From the NCBI GenBank assembly GCA_020284085.1, contig JACEVL010000157.1, positions 1,125,001-1,189,000 of the forward strand: a stretch of DNA of 64,000 nt, read 5' to 3'. Position 1 is the stretch's first letter. Each line of letters begins with the position of its first letter. Positions 10,336 to 22,744 of the stretch are shown one piece after another. Made by a program: the position numbers and the translations under genes. The notes beneath the pieces were generated by a model. It made no database searches and was not told the origin of the DNA. It was given only the letters and a program-made list of their open reading frames with translations. This DNA comes from Aporrectodea caliginosa (lineage: Eukaryota > Annelida > Clitellata > Crassiclitellata > Lumbricidae).

Positions 10336-10766
10336 TAGATTGCCTAGCCTATTGACTGTTACTGTAACTGTATAATTATGGGGGGGTGAGGTTAGGGCTT
10401 GAATGAAGTTCTCGAGCAGGATTGCTCCACAATTAAGCCATCATACATAGGTCTATACTGACGACAGCATGGCTTTTTAACAGGAATTTTTAGAACTGCA
10501 CAACCCCTTTATAAATTGGATGACATTGAAAATGCTTGACTATTTTTAACTGCACAATAATGCTTCTACAGCTGCACAAAATCATTTAGAGCTGCCATTT
10601 TTGTGTAGGGCTGAATACCTAAAAAAGGCCCAGCAGGACAGCTTTTGAAACCGTATGACATCTCTGAAGAGTAGGCCTAAGCTATGGCAGTGCATTATTG
10701 ATTTATCGATTATTTCCGACGGCCTTAGTTATTCATTCCTCCCCTCCAAACGTCTTTATGTAAAAC
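10336..10766. other. Unassigned stretch
   Basis: No gene seen. Probably the 3' part of the preceding LINE fragment and old flanking DNA. Confidence 0.35.
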
Positions 10767-11100
10767 CATAGAACGAGAATTCGTCACTTGAGGCTTTAAT
10801 ATTGGTAAATATTCGTGAATATTAGGGCATTTTTAATATTCGTAAATATTCGCAAGTATTCGTTGATGACGTCGCAAACTAATTTAAGACTACTAATTTA
10901 AGAATGTGTGCAGTGGTTTTGCAACTGTTCTTGTTCTAATGTTTAATTTTTGGAACTGAATTTTGTGCAAGTAATCCCGAATTTTGAAGAATTAAGAATG
11001 AAAAGAAATTTAAAAATTTAATATTCGTTGGCCAGTTTTAATATTCGTCAATATTCGTCAATTTCTACAATATTCGTAATATGCGCAAACTCGTTCTATG
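10767..11100. mobile_element. hAT-type MITE, 334 bp, 8-bp TSD
   Basis: Ends are perfect 11-bp inverted repeats (catagaacgag ... ctcgttctatg). The 8-bp word tgtaaaac flanks both sides (10759-10766 and 11101-11108). Sub-terminal regions are rich in aatattcgt words on one side and inverted copies on the other. There is no ORF. An 8-bp duplication with short TIRs fits the hAT superfamily. Confidence 0.85.
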
Positions 11101-11108
11101 TGTAAAAC

Positions 11109-12120
11109 AGAAGTCTTCTTTTTAGATCCACGCAACCAACTGAGCAGTTCGCGTGTTTTTCAAGCTTGTTCCATGTTAGCATCACATGAATTAGGCTCTG
11201 CCATTTCCTCGGTTGGACCTCTCGACCTTGACATGGCTCAGAAACGGACCACATGACCTCAGGCTTACGGACTTAATTTGATATATATCGCCGGTCATTG
11301 CTCGCCTAACTGTTATTTTCCTGGGGATATTGCTCATGGGGGTTTTTGGCCGGAGGGTTTAAACAGGGTTTTTGGCCAGAGGGTTATATACCCTAGAACC
11401 GTTTAAGCAACCAGTACCAGTTTTTGAAATTCAGATTGAGGAGTCGAAACTCACTCGAAATATATAGGCCTAGTCTAATCTTTGAATCCGTGTATGTCAT
11501 GCAGCATACTTTGTCTTAATGTTATATATCGTCTCTTGGTTAACATATAATACTTGCCAGAACAACAGTTGTGTCTTAAGTTTTAAATATATTTGCCAAT
11601 AATATAGTGCCATGTTGTCAATCTAGCAGTGCACATGTTTTCTACCCGAATAGTATTTTCTCTTCAACTTGAGTTGTAACTTATTGTAGGTTAGGTATAG
11701 TTTTGAATTCAGTTGACACAGCAGACGTCCTTCAGATTACTACATTGCTGCCTTTCATACAACTGTTAAAATACTGACTTTATATTGAGGTCAGGAGGGA
11801 CATTAACCTCAAGTAGTATGTCTCCATATATCTCTCTTTTTCTGACAGCTATCCATGCTAGCGTGTAGCTGCCTCCACGATGCGACCCTTCGTTCTTTCA
11901 GTGTTGTATGGTATTCTGCGATACTAGTTTTCGAGGCACTTTCAGTGTCGATACCTCTGTTTATCGTATACGCAAACGCATTAACCGCAAATTGAGGTTA
12001 ATTGAAAAGCATTGGTCTGAAGGGTCCAGAGTAACTGATGTTGACATTGATGAAGCCATTCGTCCTCATTACGATTGTCTTGCTACTGAAGAACACGACA
12101 CAACTACAGTTGTTTCAGTT
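11109..12120. other. Unassigned stretch downstream of the receptor gene
   Basis: AT-rich. A short tandem duplication, gggtttttggcc(g/a)gagggtt, lies at about 11340-11388. It would contain the 3' UTR of the minus-strand receptor just above 12120, but no clear AATAAA was identified on that strand. Confidence 0.35.
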
Positions 12121-13354
12121 CTAAACCCCCGCTGCCTGAATCTTAGCCTTAGATGCCGCTGCTGCTGCTGCGAGGGTCACGGAGGATCTTCTGGCAGCGG
12201 ATGCAGACATTGGCGGATGTCTGTTGGCGAGAAAGAGTCCGAGAAACGTTTCCCGAAAGACGCGACTCATGGCGCAGTAGATGAAGAAGTTGACGGGGTA
12301 GCTGAGCATGATGCAGGCGTTCGTGATGAGCGCCGCCTGTTGACGTCTGACGGCGTCAACCAGCGGAAGGTCAAAGGTCTTATCGATGATGACGAGGATG
12401 AAGACGACTGCCAGAGGGAACTCAACGATCAGGAACAGACCGACGACGACCACGAGCATCATCGTCGTTACGTTGCTCTCTTGGATGCGGTGCGACTCGG
12501 CGCGGCATCTCTGCCTCAGCAGCTGGCTGCGGCGCCGCTCGGCTGCTCGCATCGCTCGGACGAGCAGTGCGTTGAGCACGATGAGCGACGAACAGGGAAC
12601 CAGATGGATGAAGATGACGCGGAACCAGTAGTAGACGTTGAAGTAGACGTGTTCGTGGCGCTGGACGAACGGTACGTAGGTTCTTGTGCAGCCGACGAGC
12701 GTCGTGTCGATCGGTACGGGCGTTGGTACTGAAGGTGGTACTGTGATGATCGGTACTGGGATGTACTGTGCCTCGACGAAGCGACTGAGCTGCGACGACA
12801 GAGACAAGACGTAGATGATGACGGTGGCCTTGATGGCGTTGGGGACGGTGCAGGTGGTCTTCGCTCTGTGCGGGTGGCAGACGGCAATGTATCGCTGGAG
12901 AGCGAGGGTGACGGTCAGCCAGATGGAGGCCGTGTGGCAGACGGTCGGCAGGACGTCGATGAGGACGATATAGGGGAAGCACCAGTCGTAGGGGACCCAG
13001 TCGAAGGCGCTCAGCTGGAGGGTGTAGAAGTAGAGGAAGGACGGCATCGGAATCAGTCCTGTCAACATGTCCGACAGAGCCATGGCAACCAAGGAGGATG
13101 TTCGTCGGACTGCGCATGACCTTCCGCAGGAGGATGACGCAGATGAGGGCGTTGGTGACGGCGGTCACGGTCGCTACGACCGGAGCCACGTAACCGTAGA
13201 TGGTCACCTGAAGGAAGCTCCTGTTGATCAGCATCACACGGCTCTGGTTCGACCTCATGACTCCTCCTGCACTCGTCGTCATGACGTCACCATCAGTCAC
13301 AGCGAGTGACCATGACGATGACGACGAAGCTGAGAACGATTCTTTCGCATCCAT
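12121..13354 (-). CDS. Class A neuropeptide GPCR, sex-peptide/myoinhibitory-peptide receptor-like, with one frameshift
   Basis: Seven-helix receptor predicted to sit in the plasma membrane and couple a neuropeptide to G proteins. The ATG at 13354-13352 follows an in-frame stop and has a good context (G at -3 and +4). The stop is TAG at 12123-12121. Bridging one surplus base at about 13089-13097 gives 410 residues. Visible: N-glycosylation sequons at N36 and N44; TM1 about 53-77; RSPTNILL, then LSDM with D95 in TM2; conserved Cys125 before TM3; LPTVCHTASIWLTVTLALQR in TM3 with QRY at 153-155 in place of DRY; Cys221 in loop 2; TM6 with FLIVEFP and no CWxP; TM7 with LSYPVNFFIYC (NPxxY altered) and SRVFRETFLGLF. 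The CHTASIWL, SYPVNFFIY and SR.FRETF signatures fit sex-peptide/MIP receptors, close to the FMRFamide and myosuppressin receptor groups. The frame is intronless and GC-rich against AT-rich flanks. The frameshift may be a sequencing error or a real null. The subfamily ligand is inferred only. Confidence 0.88.
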
Positions 13355-14945
13355 GACCAACGGCTTTTCCTCACTTCCGGATGACTATCAGATGTCTGTC
13401 TAATGCTAAGCCAGGCGGCAATACCGTAATGTAATCATTGATTCAATCAGGCAGTTATATAGCGCCACCTAGTGTGAACTCATCGTGAAATCGATTTCGT
13501 CACGCCACAGCGAACATGCCTTCACCGTGGACGCAAGGGGCACGTCTGTCGTAATGCCCATGATTACCTCCATTTCAATCCGAAGGGGATTAAGAGAGGA
13601 GGGGAGCAGCCGAGAACGAAAGGCCTTCATCGCATGTCATCTCATTCGCTCATTAGACGACCGACCGACCGACCGACCGTATACTCAAAACGAAATAGAC
13701 GACTGTTTTCTGTTCAGTGCGGATGAACCTGAGCAAGGGCCACTCCCCGATCGACGGTCGACCTGCGTCTGCAGCCAAGAAGACCTATCTGTCCTTGAGC
13801 ACGGCTTCCGGATATCGGTGATGATATAATCGAAGCGCGCACCTGCTATGCTCCCGCTGCTGCTGCTGCTGTTGCTGCTGTTGCTGCTGTTGCTGATGCG
13901 TGTGGGTGTTGTTGGTGCAGAACGATTGACGAGGCTTATCCCACTCTTCGCCGTAATGATGCGCGATATATGAGCGTCTAGCAGGATATCATCTGAAAAC
14001 CATCGTAAAACGCATATATCACAGCAATTCACTTATACATCTAATAGCCTTTGCCATATAAAACTCGCACGTTTAAATAAATCAATCAATATAGACTCTA
14101 TATATATATATATGTACGTAAGTACGTACGTGAGTATGTATGCATGTGTGAGATTGCGCGGTTTTATGTATCCGAGGAAAGGGAAAACTTTCGACATCGC
14201 GCCTCTTTTGTTGCTGGCCTTAGACAGTGGAACTCTCGTCAGGCAAAAGTTCTCTCCGCAAAATCTGCTACGGTCTTCTAACCTCGACTTAGAACAGACT
14301 AATCGTTTACGAGACTTATTTCCGCCGTAGACTAACTATAGGCTGTTTCCGTATCTTCTCTGGTTCCCTTCTTGACTTTCGAATGAATCACCCTGGAATT
14401 TTGGTCGTACTACGATTTTGCTTATAGTTGCGATCATCGACTGGGGCTTCATTCACGGTGTCGTTATAGAAGTTCTTAGATTAAATATATTGAATGCCGC
14501 TACTTGTCCAAGCAATGCAAAACATTAGCGAAGACTGGGCTGAATTTCCAGAACACACACACACACACAGTTGACAATGGCTAGGGTTAGTAATGATTCA
14601 TTCTTCATCACCGAAACAGGAAGAGCAAGATATTATTTTCAGAGTCGCATAAGGTTATTCGGAAGATATGTTTGTTGCTGCACGGTTTCGTCTTTTTGGC
14701 TGCATCAGTCGCACAGGATTAGTCGGGATTACAACTTTATATGGTATACTGTCTCGAATAGAATTTTTATCCCTCACCGAAGGTGCATTGTCCTCATGTA
14801 TTTCGCTCCTGCCCAATGGTCTTCCTCAGTGCTCTCAACCATAAAATCTAATTAGATCCTGATAACAGCTCGTCTGTCGTCGATATGGTCTTTTTCGTTC
14901 TTGAAAAGATTCAATATGAAGCATGTGTTATTTTGCCTTCTGCGC
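13355..14945. other. Upstream region of the receptor; no further gene recognised
   Basis: Includes a (CTG/TTG)n run at 13855-13895 and short TA and CA runs near 14100 and 14560. The receptor promoter or 5' UTR exons may lie here, but no splice junction could be fixed. A stray gttatatagcgccacct at 13455 resembles the inverted LINE-tail motif. Confidence 0.35.
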
Positions 14946-14965
14946 GTGTCTTTTAATTAAACATA

Positions 14966-14995
14966 GGGCACACACACACACACACTGACACACAC

Positions 14996-15030
<35 letters not shown>

Positions 15031-15100
15031 AGGCGCACACACACTCACGCACACACACACCTACACACACACCTACACACACACACACACACACACACAT
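14966..15100. repeat. (CA)n microsatellite
   Basis: Interrupted ac-repeat of about 130 bp. Confidence 0.95.
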
Positions 15101-16500
15101 GTATGTTTTAAAGAAGGCCTACATTGTGCACATTTAACTTCCATCTTTTTCAATCTTGCTGAACAAACTTGCGCTGAGATTTTATCTAATTTCGCAAAAC
15201 ACTGAAAACACCAGAATACTGCTACGGCAGGAATTACGAAATAGGACGGCGGTTGCATTTACGAAATGAGTCATCGTAAATAAGGTCGCCATAAAACCGA
15301 CATCGATTCCCTCTAGCCTACAGTAAGGCATACTAGTTCATAGCATGCATCACATAGCGTAAAAGTAGGGCTGATTTCTTTGTAGCTGAACGTTAACTCG
15401 AGATAACACACGCGTCACACAATCTATGATTTTGTTGCGTGTAATTAATTAACAATTGCAGTCAAACAGTATCAGAGGGAGGTCTACATGAAATTCTGTT
15501 GCACCTATCTACCAAAAAATTATAATTCTAACTTTGCATTTGCGAACGCCTAAAAAATAATAATTATAGGCTAATAAATTCGATGATGATGTGCATCAAA
15601 ATGAGGCGCATGTGCAAAATACAATTTCGACAACATGGCCAAAAATTCCTGCTGGGTCAAAAAGTTTTCAAATGTAGCATAATTGTTACTTTATCCCATG
15701 AACAATTTTGCGTTTTAACCTGCTAAATCACATTATTGTCGAAGATCCCGAAAGAAAGAAATAAACAAAAAGTTTTAATGCAAATATATCGCCTTCTACA
15801 ATTGCCATCTAGCTTATTATAAATGCGTAGAAAGGTCTGAATGTCTATTTTTATAAGATATTAATGTCATAATAATAATTATTTTGTCTTTAAAAGCTGA
15901 GCCGTCATAGCAGGAATTCCAAGACCCCTATATATAGGCTAATTGGCATAAAAATCTTTGCAGCGTATGCAATGATTGCAATTTTCTCGATATCGGTATT
16001 CTCATGATAGCCTATATAACACTTTAATTTAGCATATCTCAGGTTCTACTGAGGATATCTTAAAAATTTTGCATTGTTAGAAACATGACTTCACATTGTA
16101 AAATAAAGTGAAAGAATCTCATTTTCACAAAATAATATGCGACATGTGCCTGGTTTTGATGGAGCATCTCGATTTATTATACACTTTCGCACCACGTCAG
16201 CACACAATATACTGGACATAAGTGGACTTGTAACCATCGTCGCGCGCCTGGGGAAAACCTTACGTAGCTTAATCGTGAGTTTTCCAAAACTTTTCGCTGT
16301 TGAGCAAGCGTCGGTTTCCACAAACACCTGTTGATTCATAGCCTCAAAATTAAATTCACAGATACACTAACCTGAAGGTAAAAAATGATGGATATATTGA
16401 ATCTCGTATTTGTAGACAATGCAATAGTCTTGCACAAGCGCCATTACAAAGGCCTACGTAACGTTGATTATAGTAGGCCTATAGATTTGACTCGCTTTAC
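15101..16500. other. Unassigned AT-rich stretch
   Basis: No recognised element. An 82-codon minus-strand open frame at 16091-16339 begins with ATG but shows no family motif. Confidence 0.35.
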
Positions 16501-16514
16501 ACGCGATCCCATGA

Positions 16515-16780
16515 CCACACTGAAGAACATTATCAGAAAGAGAAGATTAAAATGGATGAGACATATGGTTCGTGTGGACTGTGCACGGACAAGGACAGAA
16601 GAGCCGACCAAGTGATGCACTGGATCCCTGAGGGGAAAAGGAAAAGGTACGATCACGGATAATTGACCGGAAACCATCAGGGATGACGTGAGGTGCTTGG
16701 AGATGTCGTGGGACGAGACTGACAGACTAGCAATGGGCAGAGACGAATGGAGAAGATGAGCAGACCTGCATCGGAAGGTA
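16515..16780 (+). mobile_element. LINE ORF2 C-terminal fragment (KRKR.R...W type)
   Basis: A broken frame reads NIIRKRRLKWMRHMVRVD, then WIPEGKRKR, then a TIRDDVRCLEMSWDE-like run and LAMGRDEWRRWADLHR, with a stop and frame changes between blocks. RRL.W.GH..R.D, then GKRKRGRP, then W, then RDEWR is the very common C-terminal tail of endonuclease-RT proteins in marine invertebrate LINEs. It follows the RT domain and is not catalytic. Only the tail is present, so it is 5'-truncated. Confidence 0.65.
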
Positions 16781-18000
16781 CTTAGTAAGTGGGCTACTAA
16801 GTAAAATACACATGACCAGACACAATTCGTCGCAGAGACAACTCGTAGCAAGAAATTTCATAGGATAACAATTTAAATACAAGTATGCTGCACTGTAACA
16901 ATGACACTATATGGCGTAATATACAATCACGGAGACATTGCAACAGGTGTCAGTTTTTAGTGCAATTTGTTTCCATCCTATCCGTGTTGTTTCTGCAACG
17001 AGAATTTATTTTTATCTATAGGCTTCTTGTATCAGAAGTTCAGTTACGTTAGCTGTTTAATGCTTTTTCTACCTTTTAATTAAATTGTCTTTCAAAATTG
17101 TAGTCAAATTAACGAAGGATAATATACGTGTATTAGTAGGCCTACATGATATACATGTGTATCAGTGTGAAAGGGTTACTGAAGGAAAACAATATCGGGA
17201 TGTCTAAGTGATCGCTCATGTGAAATTCATAGCCATACATATACTACTAATGGAAGTTTTATCAAATAACCAGCACAGCATTCGCATGCGCTATCAGGAA
17301 GCCACGTTGAGTTAATCAACGTTTGATCTATAGTGTAGAATATCGCGCTGAGAAGACAATGAAACGGCTTTTATAGTTATAATCAAATCTGCATTAGTAG
17401 GTCTAACTTAGCTCGCTTCTGTGGCAGCCACTCTTTCTAGAAGCGATTCAGTTAAGCGTTACATTCAACGTTATGCAGTGTTACACTGTGTTTGCTGGCA
17501 TCACATCGAGAAATAGGGCCTATACATTAACAGAAATATATCCATTTACGACGTGAGGATGAGTTGCGTCTCTTTGTTGCAATTGCTGATCTGAATATAT
17601 TATTTATCAAACACTGTCGTGTTTGGTTTGATGATGAGCACTTAAAGTAAGCACCCAATATTTCCAGCGACTTAACACGATTATCCTATAATGCTCTCTG
17701 CACTTATTAATGCATGCCTAACACATCAGAAGCCACCTACTGAACACTTCTGACTAAGCTGTGCGTGTTGTAAACGAAATTGCACCCAGATATTGTTATT
17801 ACTGATTATGAGACAGCAGCAACGGTTGTCTTTTCATCGGAATTCCAATCGAAGAGTCGTGATTGTTACTTCAGTCGTGCGCAAAGTGCTGGAATATATT
17901 AATATGGATTTTTTAGTTTGTATGTTTGTACATTATATCAATGCAGAATTCGCAACGCACAGATCGTGTTATATATTATACATATATATATTATGTATAT
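16781..18000. other. Unassigned stretch
   Basis: No gene or element recognised beyond several TAGGCCTA words. Confidence 0.35.
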
Positions 18001-18024
18001 TATAATATAATATATTATATGTCA

Positions 18025-18057
18025 GTCAGAGCCATATAATTATTATATGGCTCTGAC
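18025..18057. repeat. Perfect 33-nt palindrome
   Basis: gtcagagccatataat, one t, then its exact reverse complement. It lies in an AT-rich patch. It could be the tip of a decayed foldback element; no partner repeats were seen. Confidence 0.8.
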
Positions 18058-18513
18058 ATGAGAAACTCTTTTGTCGTCTCCAGCGAGTTATGCCTAGTTC
18101 TTCGTTGACCTGCAGCTGGTTCTCTCAGTCTCTCCGATACCACCATATTAGTGGCGTACTTTTCAAGAAACATCCTTTGAAGATATCGAAGAAGAATTAT
18201 AGACGAGCGACGTAATACAAAGCTAACAAGATTAACTGTGCAAGAGATCTGAGGCAAATTCTGAAGGAAACGCCGAAAGTTATATATGCATGCTAAACCA
18301 ATTGAATCCGGCAATTGAATCGAAGAGGACAACACATCAGAAGATGTATCTGATTCTCTTGCCTGCAGAGGTTTCTTTGTCATTTGCGAATTCTTTGCGG
18401 AAGATGGATTACACAGAGAGACAACGTAAGCTGAGGATTGCCATGATAGAGATAATACGGAAGCTATGGATTAAGACGGAGATAGAGTAGGATTATATAT
18501 CATCTGTTTCTGA

Positions 18514-18560
18514 GAGAGGCGCTATATAAATCTTTAGATACAATATAATACAATACAATT
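18514..18560 (+). repeat. LINE 3'-terminal motif with (ACAAT)n tail
   Basis: Reads gagaggcgctatataaatc then tttagatacaatataatacaatac. It is a tail-only or worn LINE/SINE end of the group that ends in ggcgctatataaat. A related ggcgctatataaac occurs at about 18673. Confidence 0.65.
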
Positions 18561-18569
18561 TCTACATCC

Positions 18570-19470
18570 GTTTGACGGATTGCCGTCACAAAATACGTCC
18601 GTAGCCGTTGACAGATTGCGCTCCGAAGAATGCGCTGGTTATTTTCGGCGAATCTGAACCGATACTGCAGATGGCGCTATATAAACAAAGACTGAGAACT
18701 AAGCAGACAATTGTTATCGGAGGAGGTAGACGACAAAATTGCATTACTTGTGCGGAGGCGGCGTCTTGCAGTTGAATATGATGCAGCGGTCATCCCGGGT
18801 TCTTGTTGTATGCACACTGTATCTATAGCATGCATACCGCATATAATTATATACTTATAACACAGCGACTATGTATTGTGTATAATAAGTAGGCTATATG
18901 TATATTCTACAGGGATCGTTTAGTGTCACGTAGATACATGCATATTATTATAGAAGACCGACCGATATATATTACTGTATTTGTATCTTTTTACGTCACC
19001 TATAGCCGCGCTGATCTATAGGTTTATGAAGACGCATTACCGATGAATAAGTCTCTTAACACGAATCTCATCATCGTTATTCCCGCGCGTTGCGTTCTCC
19101 TACAGACCATTGTCTGCCACACGTCTATTATAATGCTGTGAATAACGGAGCTGTTTGCATCGCCACAAAGAGAGACCAGCAGCAGCAGCAGCAGCACCAG
19201 ACGTCGCATCCATCAGTCAGATGGAATCGTCGCCGTTCTTTAGTTTATTTATTCATCCGGGTTCCGTCCCATTGTTGTGAATTGCGTTTTAAGTTTTACG
19301 GCATTTACATGTAGGTAACGGCAGCCTAGTATACGCTATACATTCACGTACATGCACACTGCGTTTAATATAAATTAAGATCTTCTACCTATCTATATAC
19401 AATAATCGTAAATAGAGACACAGGCTCAGCAGATACTATAGCACAAATCGAAATACAGATACAAATAAAT
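18570..19470. other. Unassigned stretch
   Basis: AT-rich, with short (CAG)n at about 19181-19195 and no recognised gene. Confidence 0.35.
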
Positions 19471-19474
19471 ACAT

Positions 19475-19540
19475 GCGCCTCTGATCGGTGTGCACTGCGA
19501 GAGGCGCTATATAAATTTATATATACAATGCAATAAACAG
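19475..19540 (+). repeat. LINE 3'-terminal motif, gcgcctctg...ggcgctatataaat type
   Basis: Reads gcgcctctgatcggtgtgca, then ctgcgagaggcgctatataa, then an atacaatgcaata tail. It is nearly the same as the tail-only insertion at 23245-23310. Confidence 0.7.
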
Positions 19541-20420
19541 ATAGATGAAATGTCTACCATTGACATACATCAAATATTGCACATAATATACCCGCCATCA
19601 TCTTATTCTGTTGGTAACTAAGGGACCTTAATTAGTGGGACTTATCTCTTTGATATCTCTTTGAGTCTCCCTATTGTGCCCATTATTGAACATTCGTTCT
19701 GAATTGTGTATAATTATGGAACTACTTGACTTATGGAACGTTCACTTGAACCAATAAACTGGTGGCTATAGTTAAAGTAATACATTTTCCAATTGTTTTC
19801 ATGTGTGCAGGTACAAAAATTAATGCAGGTACATGCACACTGTTGTATACAGGTAGCCTATAGGCGTACAGGTACAGAGAACTAAAGACACAGATACATA
19901 ATTATATATATATATATATGCATGAATGTACATGTACATACGTATACACCCAAATGTGTACATTGTATACATGCACTATATTACACATATGTGACGTCAG
20001 GGCTCAAAACCAGTCGCTTGTCGCTTTCTAGATATTGAGCTATAGAAGCTGAAATAGGCGAGACGGGTCACAAATATAGAATATTCTTCAATTCAGCAGT
20101 GGCCTATGAATTTGCCATAATTTGAAAGTAGTAATCCGATTTTGATGCCGATTGCTTTTATGATACAGAATTTAGCCCTCTATTGACCAGCAAAATTGCA
20201 GCATAATCAAGTAATGGTTGCTGAGGACTTTGATGACACGAATATTCCGAAAATTTTTATTGGAATTTCTCAATCTATAGCCTACTAATGAAAGAATCAA
20301 ACGAGCATAATTTCAGTTAGAAAAAAGATATTTTCAAAAGTATTTTGAAGCAATTAATTGTAGAATATGACTGAATAAAAGGTCAGAAACCGACATGTGA
20401 CGGGTTTTGACCCCTTGTCA
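19541..20420. other. Unassigned stretch
   Basis: No gene recognised. Repeated short words such as caggtac(a) occur at 19808-19880. Confidence 0.35.
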
Positions 20421-20423
20421 GTA

Positions 20424-20807
20424 GGGGCCGTCCATTGCCCATTTTTCCCCTGTCACAAAGTAAAGTACGTCACACTTTCGAACATAGAAATAATAATACT
20501 TCCGAAAGCAAAATACATAAACAAGGCTTCGCAACAGCATTATTACTAGCGCTCCTGAGGAATCGTGAAAAACACATTCAGGAGATATGCATTTCATGCT
20601 ATTTTGACATAAAACTAATTAAATGTTTCTTTTGAAAATTATTTTTAAAGCTATGAAATTCTACTAAAAAAATAAAAAATAAATTATAAAAAATAAAAAT
20701 AAAATAAATGTGTGACGTCACACATGGCCTGACCCCTCCCCTGTCACAAACTGTCACACTTTCTTAAACCCCCCCCCTGGAGCGTGACGTACTTTATGGA
20801 CGGCCCC
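20424..20807. mobile_element. MITE with ggggccgtcca TIRs, PIF/Harbinger-like
   Basis: Ends are inverted: ggggccgtccat at 20424 and atggacggcccc ending at 20807. Sub-terminal cctgtcacaaa and acgtcacac words appear near both ends. The flanking trinucleotides are gta and tta. Short TIRs starting with G runs and a 3-bp TWA-type duplication would fit PIF/Harbinger, but the duplication is imperfect. It is 384 bp with no transposase. Confidence 0.6.
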
Positions 20808-20906
20808 TTACATACTTTAATAAATTACGTTTAGCTACAATCATACATAAAAAACATATTAATAGACAGTTTATTTACCTATGATACCTGCAGTGCACCT
20901 ATGTAG

Positions 20907-21678
20907 CAGGTTGGGTTAATGCTGGCAATAACCTATTTTTGCCTGGACAGTGGCAATAACCGGTTATTGCCGGTTATTGCCGGTTATTGCCAGTTTTTGC
21001 CGGTTATTGCCAGTTGTTTCCCATTTTTTCCAAAGTAAAGGCAAGGCAAATGAAAATCATATTTCACTGCAAAGGCTGCATAGTTATAATAAATGTTTCT
21101 TGTGGGAAATTAAAACTACTGTAGGAAATCTATATTACCCATATAGTATAAATGCAGCTAAAGTCAACTATATGAGATTAAGATAAAAAAATTCTGACCT
21201 ACAGTTCAACTACTCAAACTACCATTTGCACTGCAGTAGTAATATTCAGGTCAACAGAGTCATTGCCTTTTCTCTATACTTACCTGGTAGTATATAATTT
21301 ATTAGTAGTGTATAGAAGCCAATGGTTTGTCAAAATTTCTAAGTCATTATTACACCATTCGATATTGACTGTACTTAATATGTAAAACTTGTAAATGACT
21401 TTTATTAGGAAGAAATTATATGGCTATTTAAATCAGGTTATTTTTATTTTGAAAAACTTGATTGATTTAAATAATGATATATTTAAATCAATCAACTCAA
21501 GACAGCAAGACAGATTAAATTAAAACTTGAGGCTAACTGTTAAGATTCCAAAATTTCATAACGACAATAATTTATAGTTTCTATTTCTGCCAAGAGGTCG
21601 CTGCCATTTTTGTCAAGAGGGTATTGCCATGGCAATAACCGGCTATAACCGGTGGCCGGCAACAACTTGCCAACCCTG
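20907..21678. mobile_element. hAT-type MITE, 772 bp, perfect 8-bp TSD
   Basis: The element starts caggttggg and ends ccaaccctg, imperfect TIRs in the CAGGGTTGG group. The 8-bp word ctatgtag flanks it exactly at 20899-20906 and 21679-21686. Near each end are ggcaataaccgg/ccggttattgcc words: a short tandem run at 20950-21015 and inverted copies near 21630-21660. There is no transposase ORF. Confidence 0.85.
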
Positions 21679-21780
21679 CTATGTAGCTACATAGTTGTAT
21701 GCCTAGTGCATACGTACAACCTATCTCAGCAGTCAGATCCACGTACTTGTCTCGTTTCATCTCGTAAAGCATTCCCTCTT

Positions 21781-21858
21781 GAAGTTGCCATAGAATGCTC
21801 AGTGTAACCGACTGTCAGATAATACAGTCGGTTACACTCAGCATTCAATAGCAACTTC
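21781..21858. repeat. Hairpin with 35-bp arms
   Basis: Arms 21781-21815 and 21824-21858 are complementary with about three mismatches around an 8-nt loop (cagataat). The arms contain agtgtaaccgactgt and its inverse. It may be a small foldback MITE or a transcribed hairpin; no expression evidence is available. Confidence 0.75.
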
Positions 21859-22144
21859 AGAGACGAAACTGCGCTCTTTTTCGCACTCTGCCCATGCTGA
21901 TGCTGTTATATATGTTCTTAAGTTTTCTTAACTCTCAGAATCTGGTGTTATATTATTCCTTTCTCTTATGGCTTCTAATGCCTGAATCGTCTTTGCTGGC
22001 TCTCAGCTTATTCCATCAAACAACTCTGGCTGAAATTTCAAAAATTTCGTAATTTTCCTGAGTGCGTTCTGGACTTTATTTCGGCAGCTCTTCTAAATGG
22101 CTTCCTTGATATCTTAGGGAAAATTATCGCATCATGCATCGTCA

Positions 22145-22735
<591 letters not shown>

Positions 22736-22744
22736 TCTCTCTCC

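Noticed and set aside
11908..12732. 274-codon open frame on the plus strand
   Set aside because: It is antisense to the receptor; its Asp/Glu/His-rich composition mirrors receptor codons, and the part before 12121 shows no motif.
12422..13360. 312-codon minus-strand frame reading through the receptor's frameshift
   Set aside because: Only the first about 88 residues are receptor sequence; after the surplus base it reads the wrong frame (His/Arg-rich). The listed start at 13360 is TTG; the ATG is at 13354.
13855..13895. CAG/CTG repeat as a possible polyglutamine-coding exon
   Set aside because: No splice signals or conserved flanking peptide; the minus-strand frame is a Ser/Asn run with no motif.
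16091..16339. 82-codon minus-strand ATG frame
   Set aside because: No family motif, and an opposite-strand frame of similar length is also open; left as unassigned.
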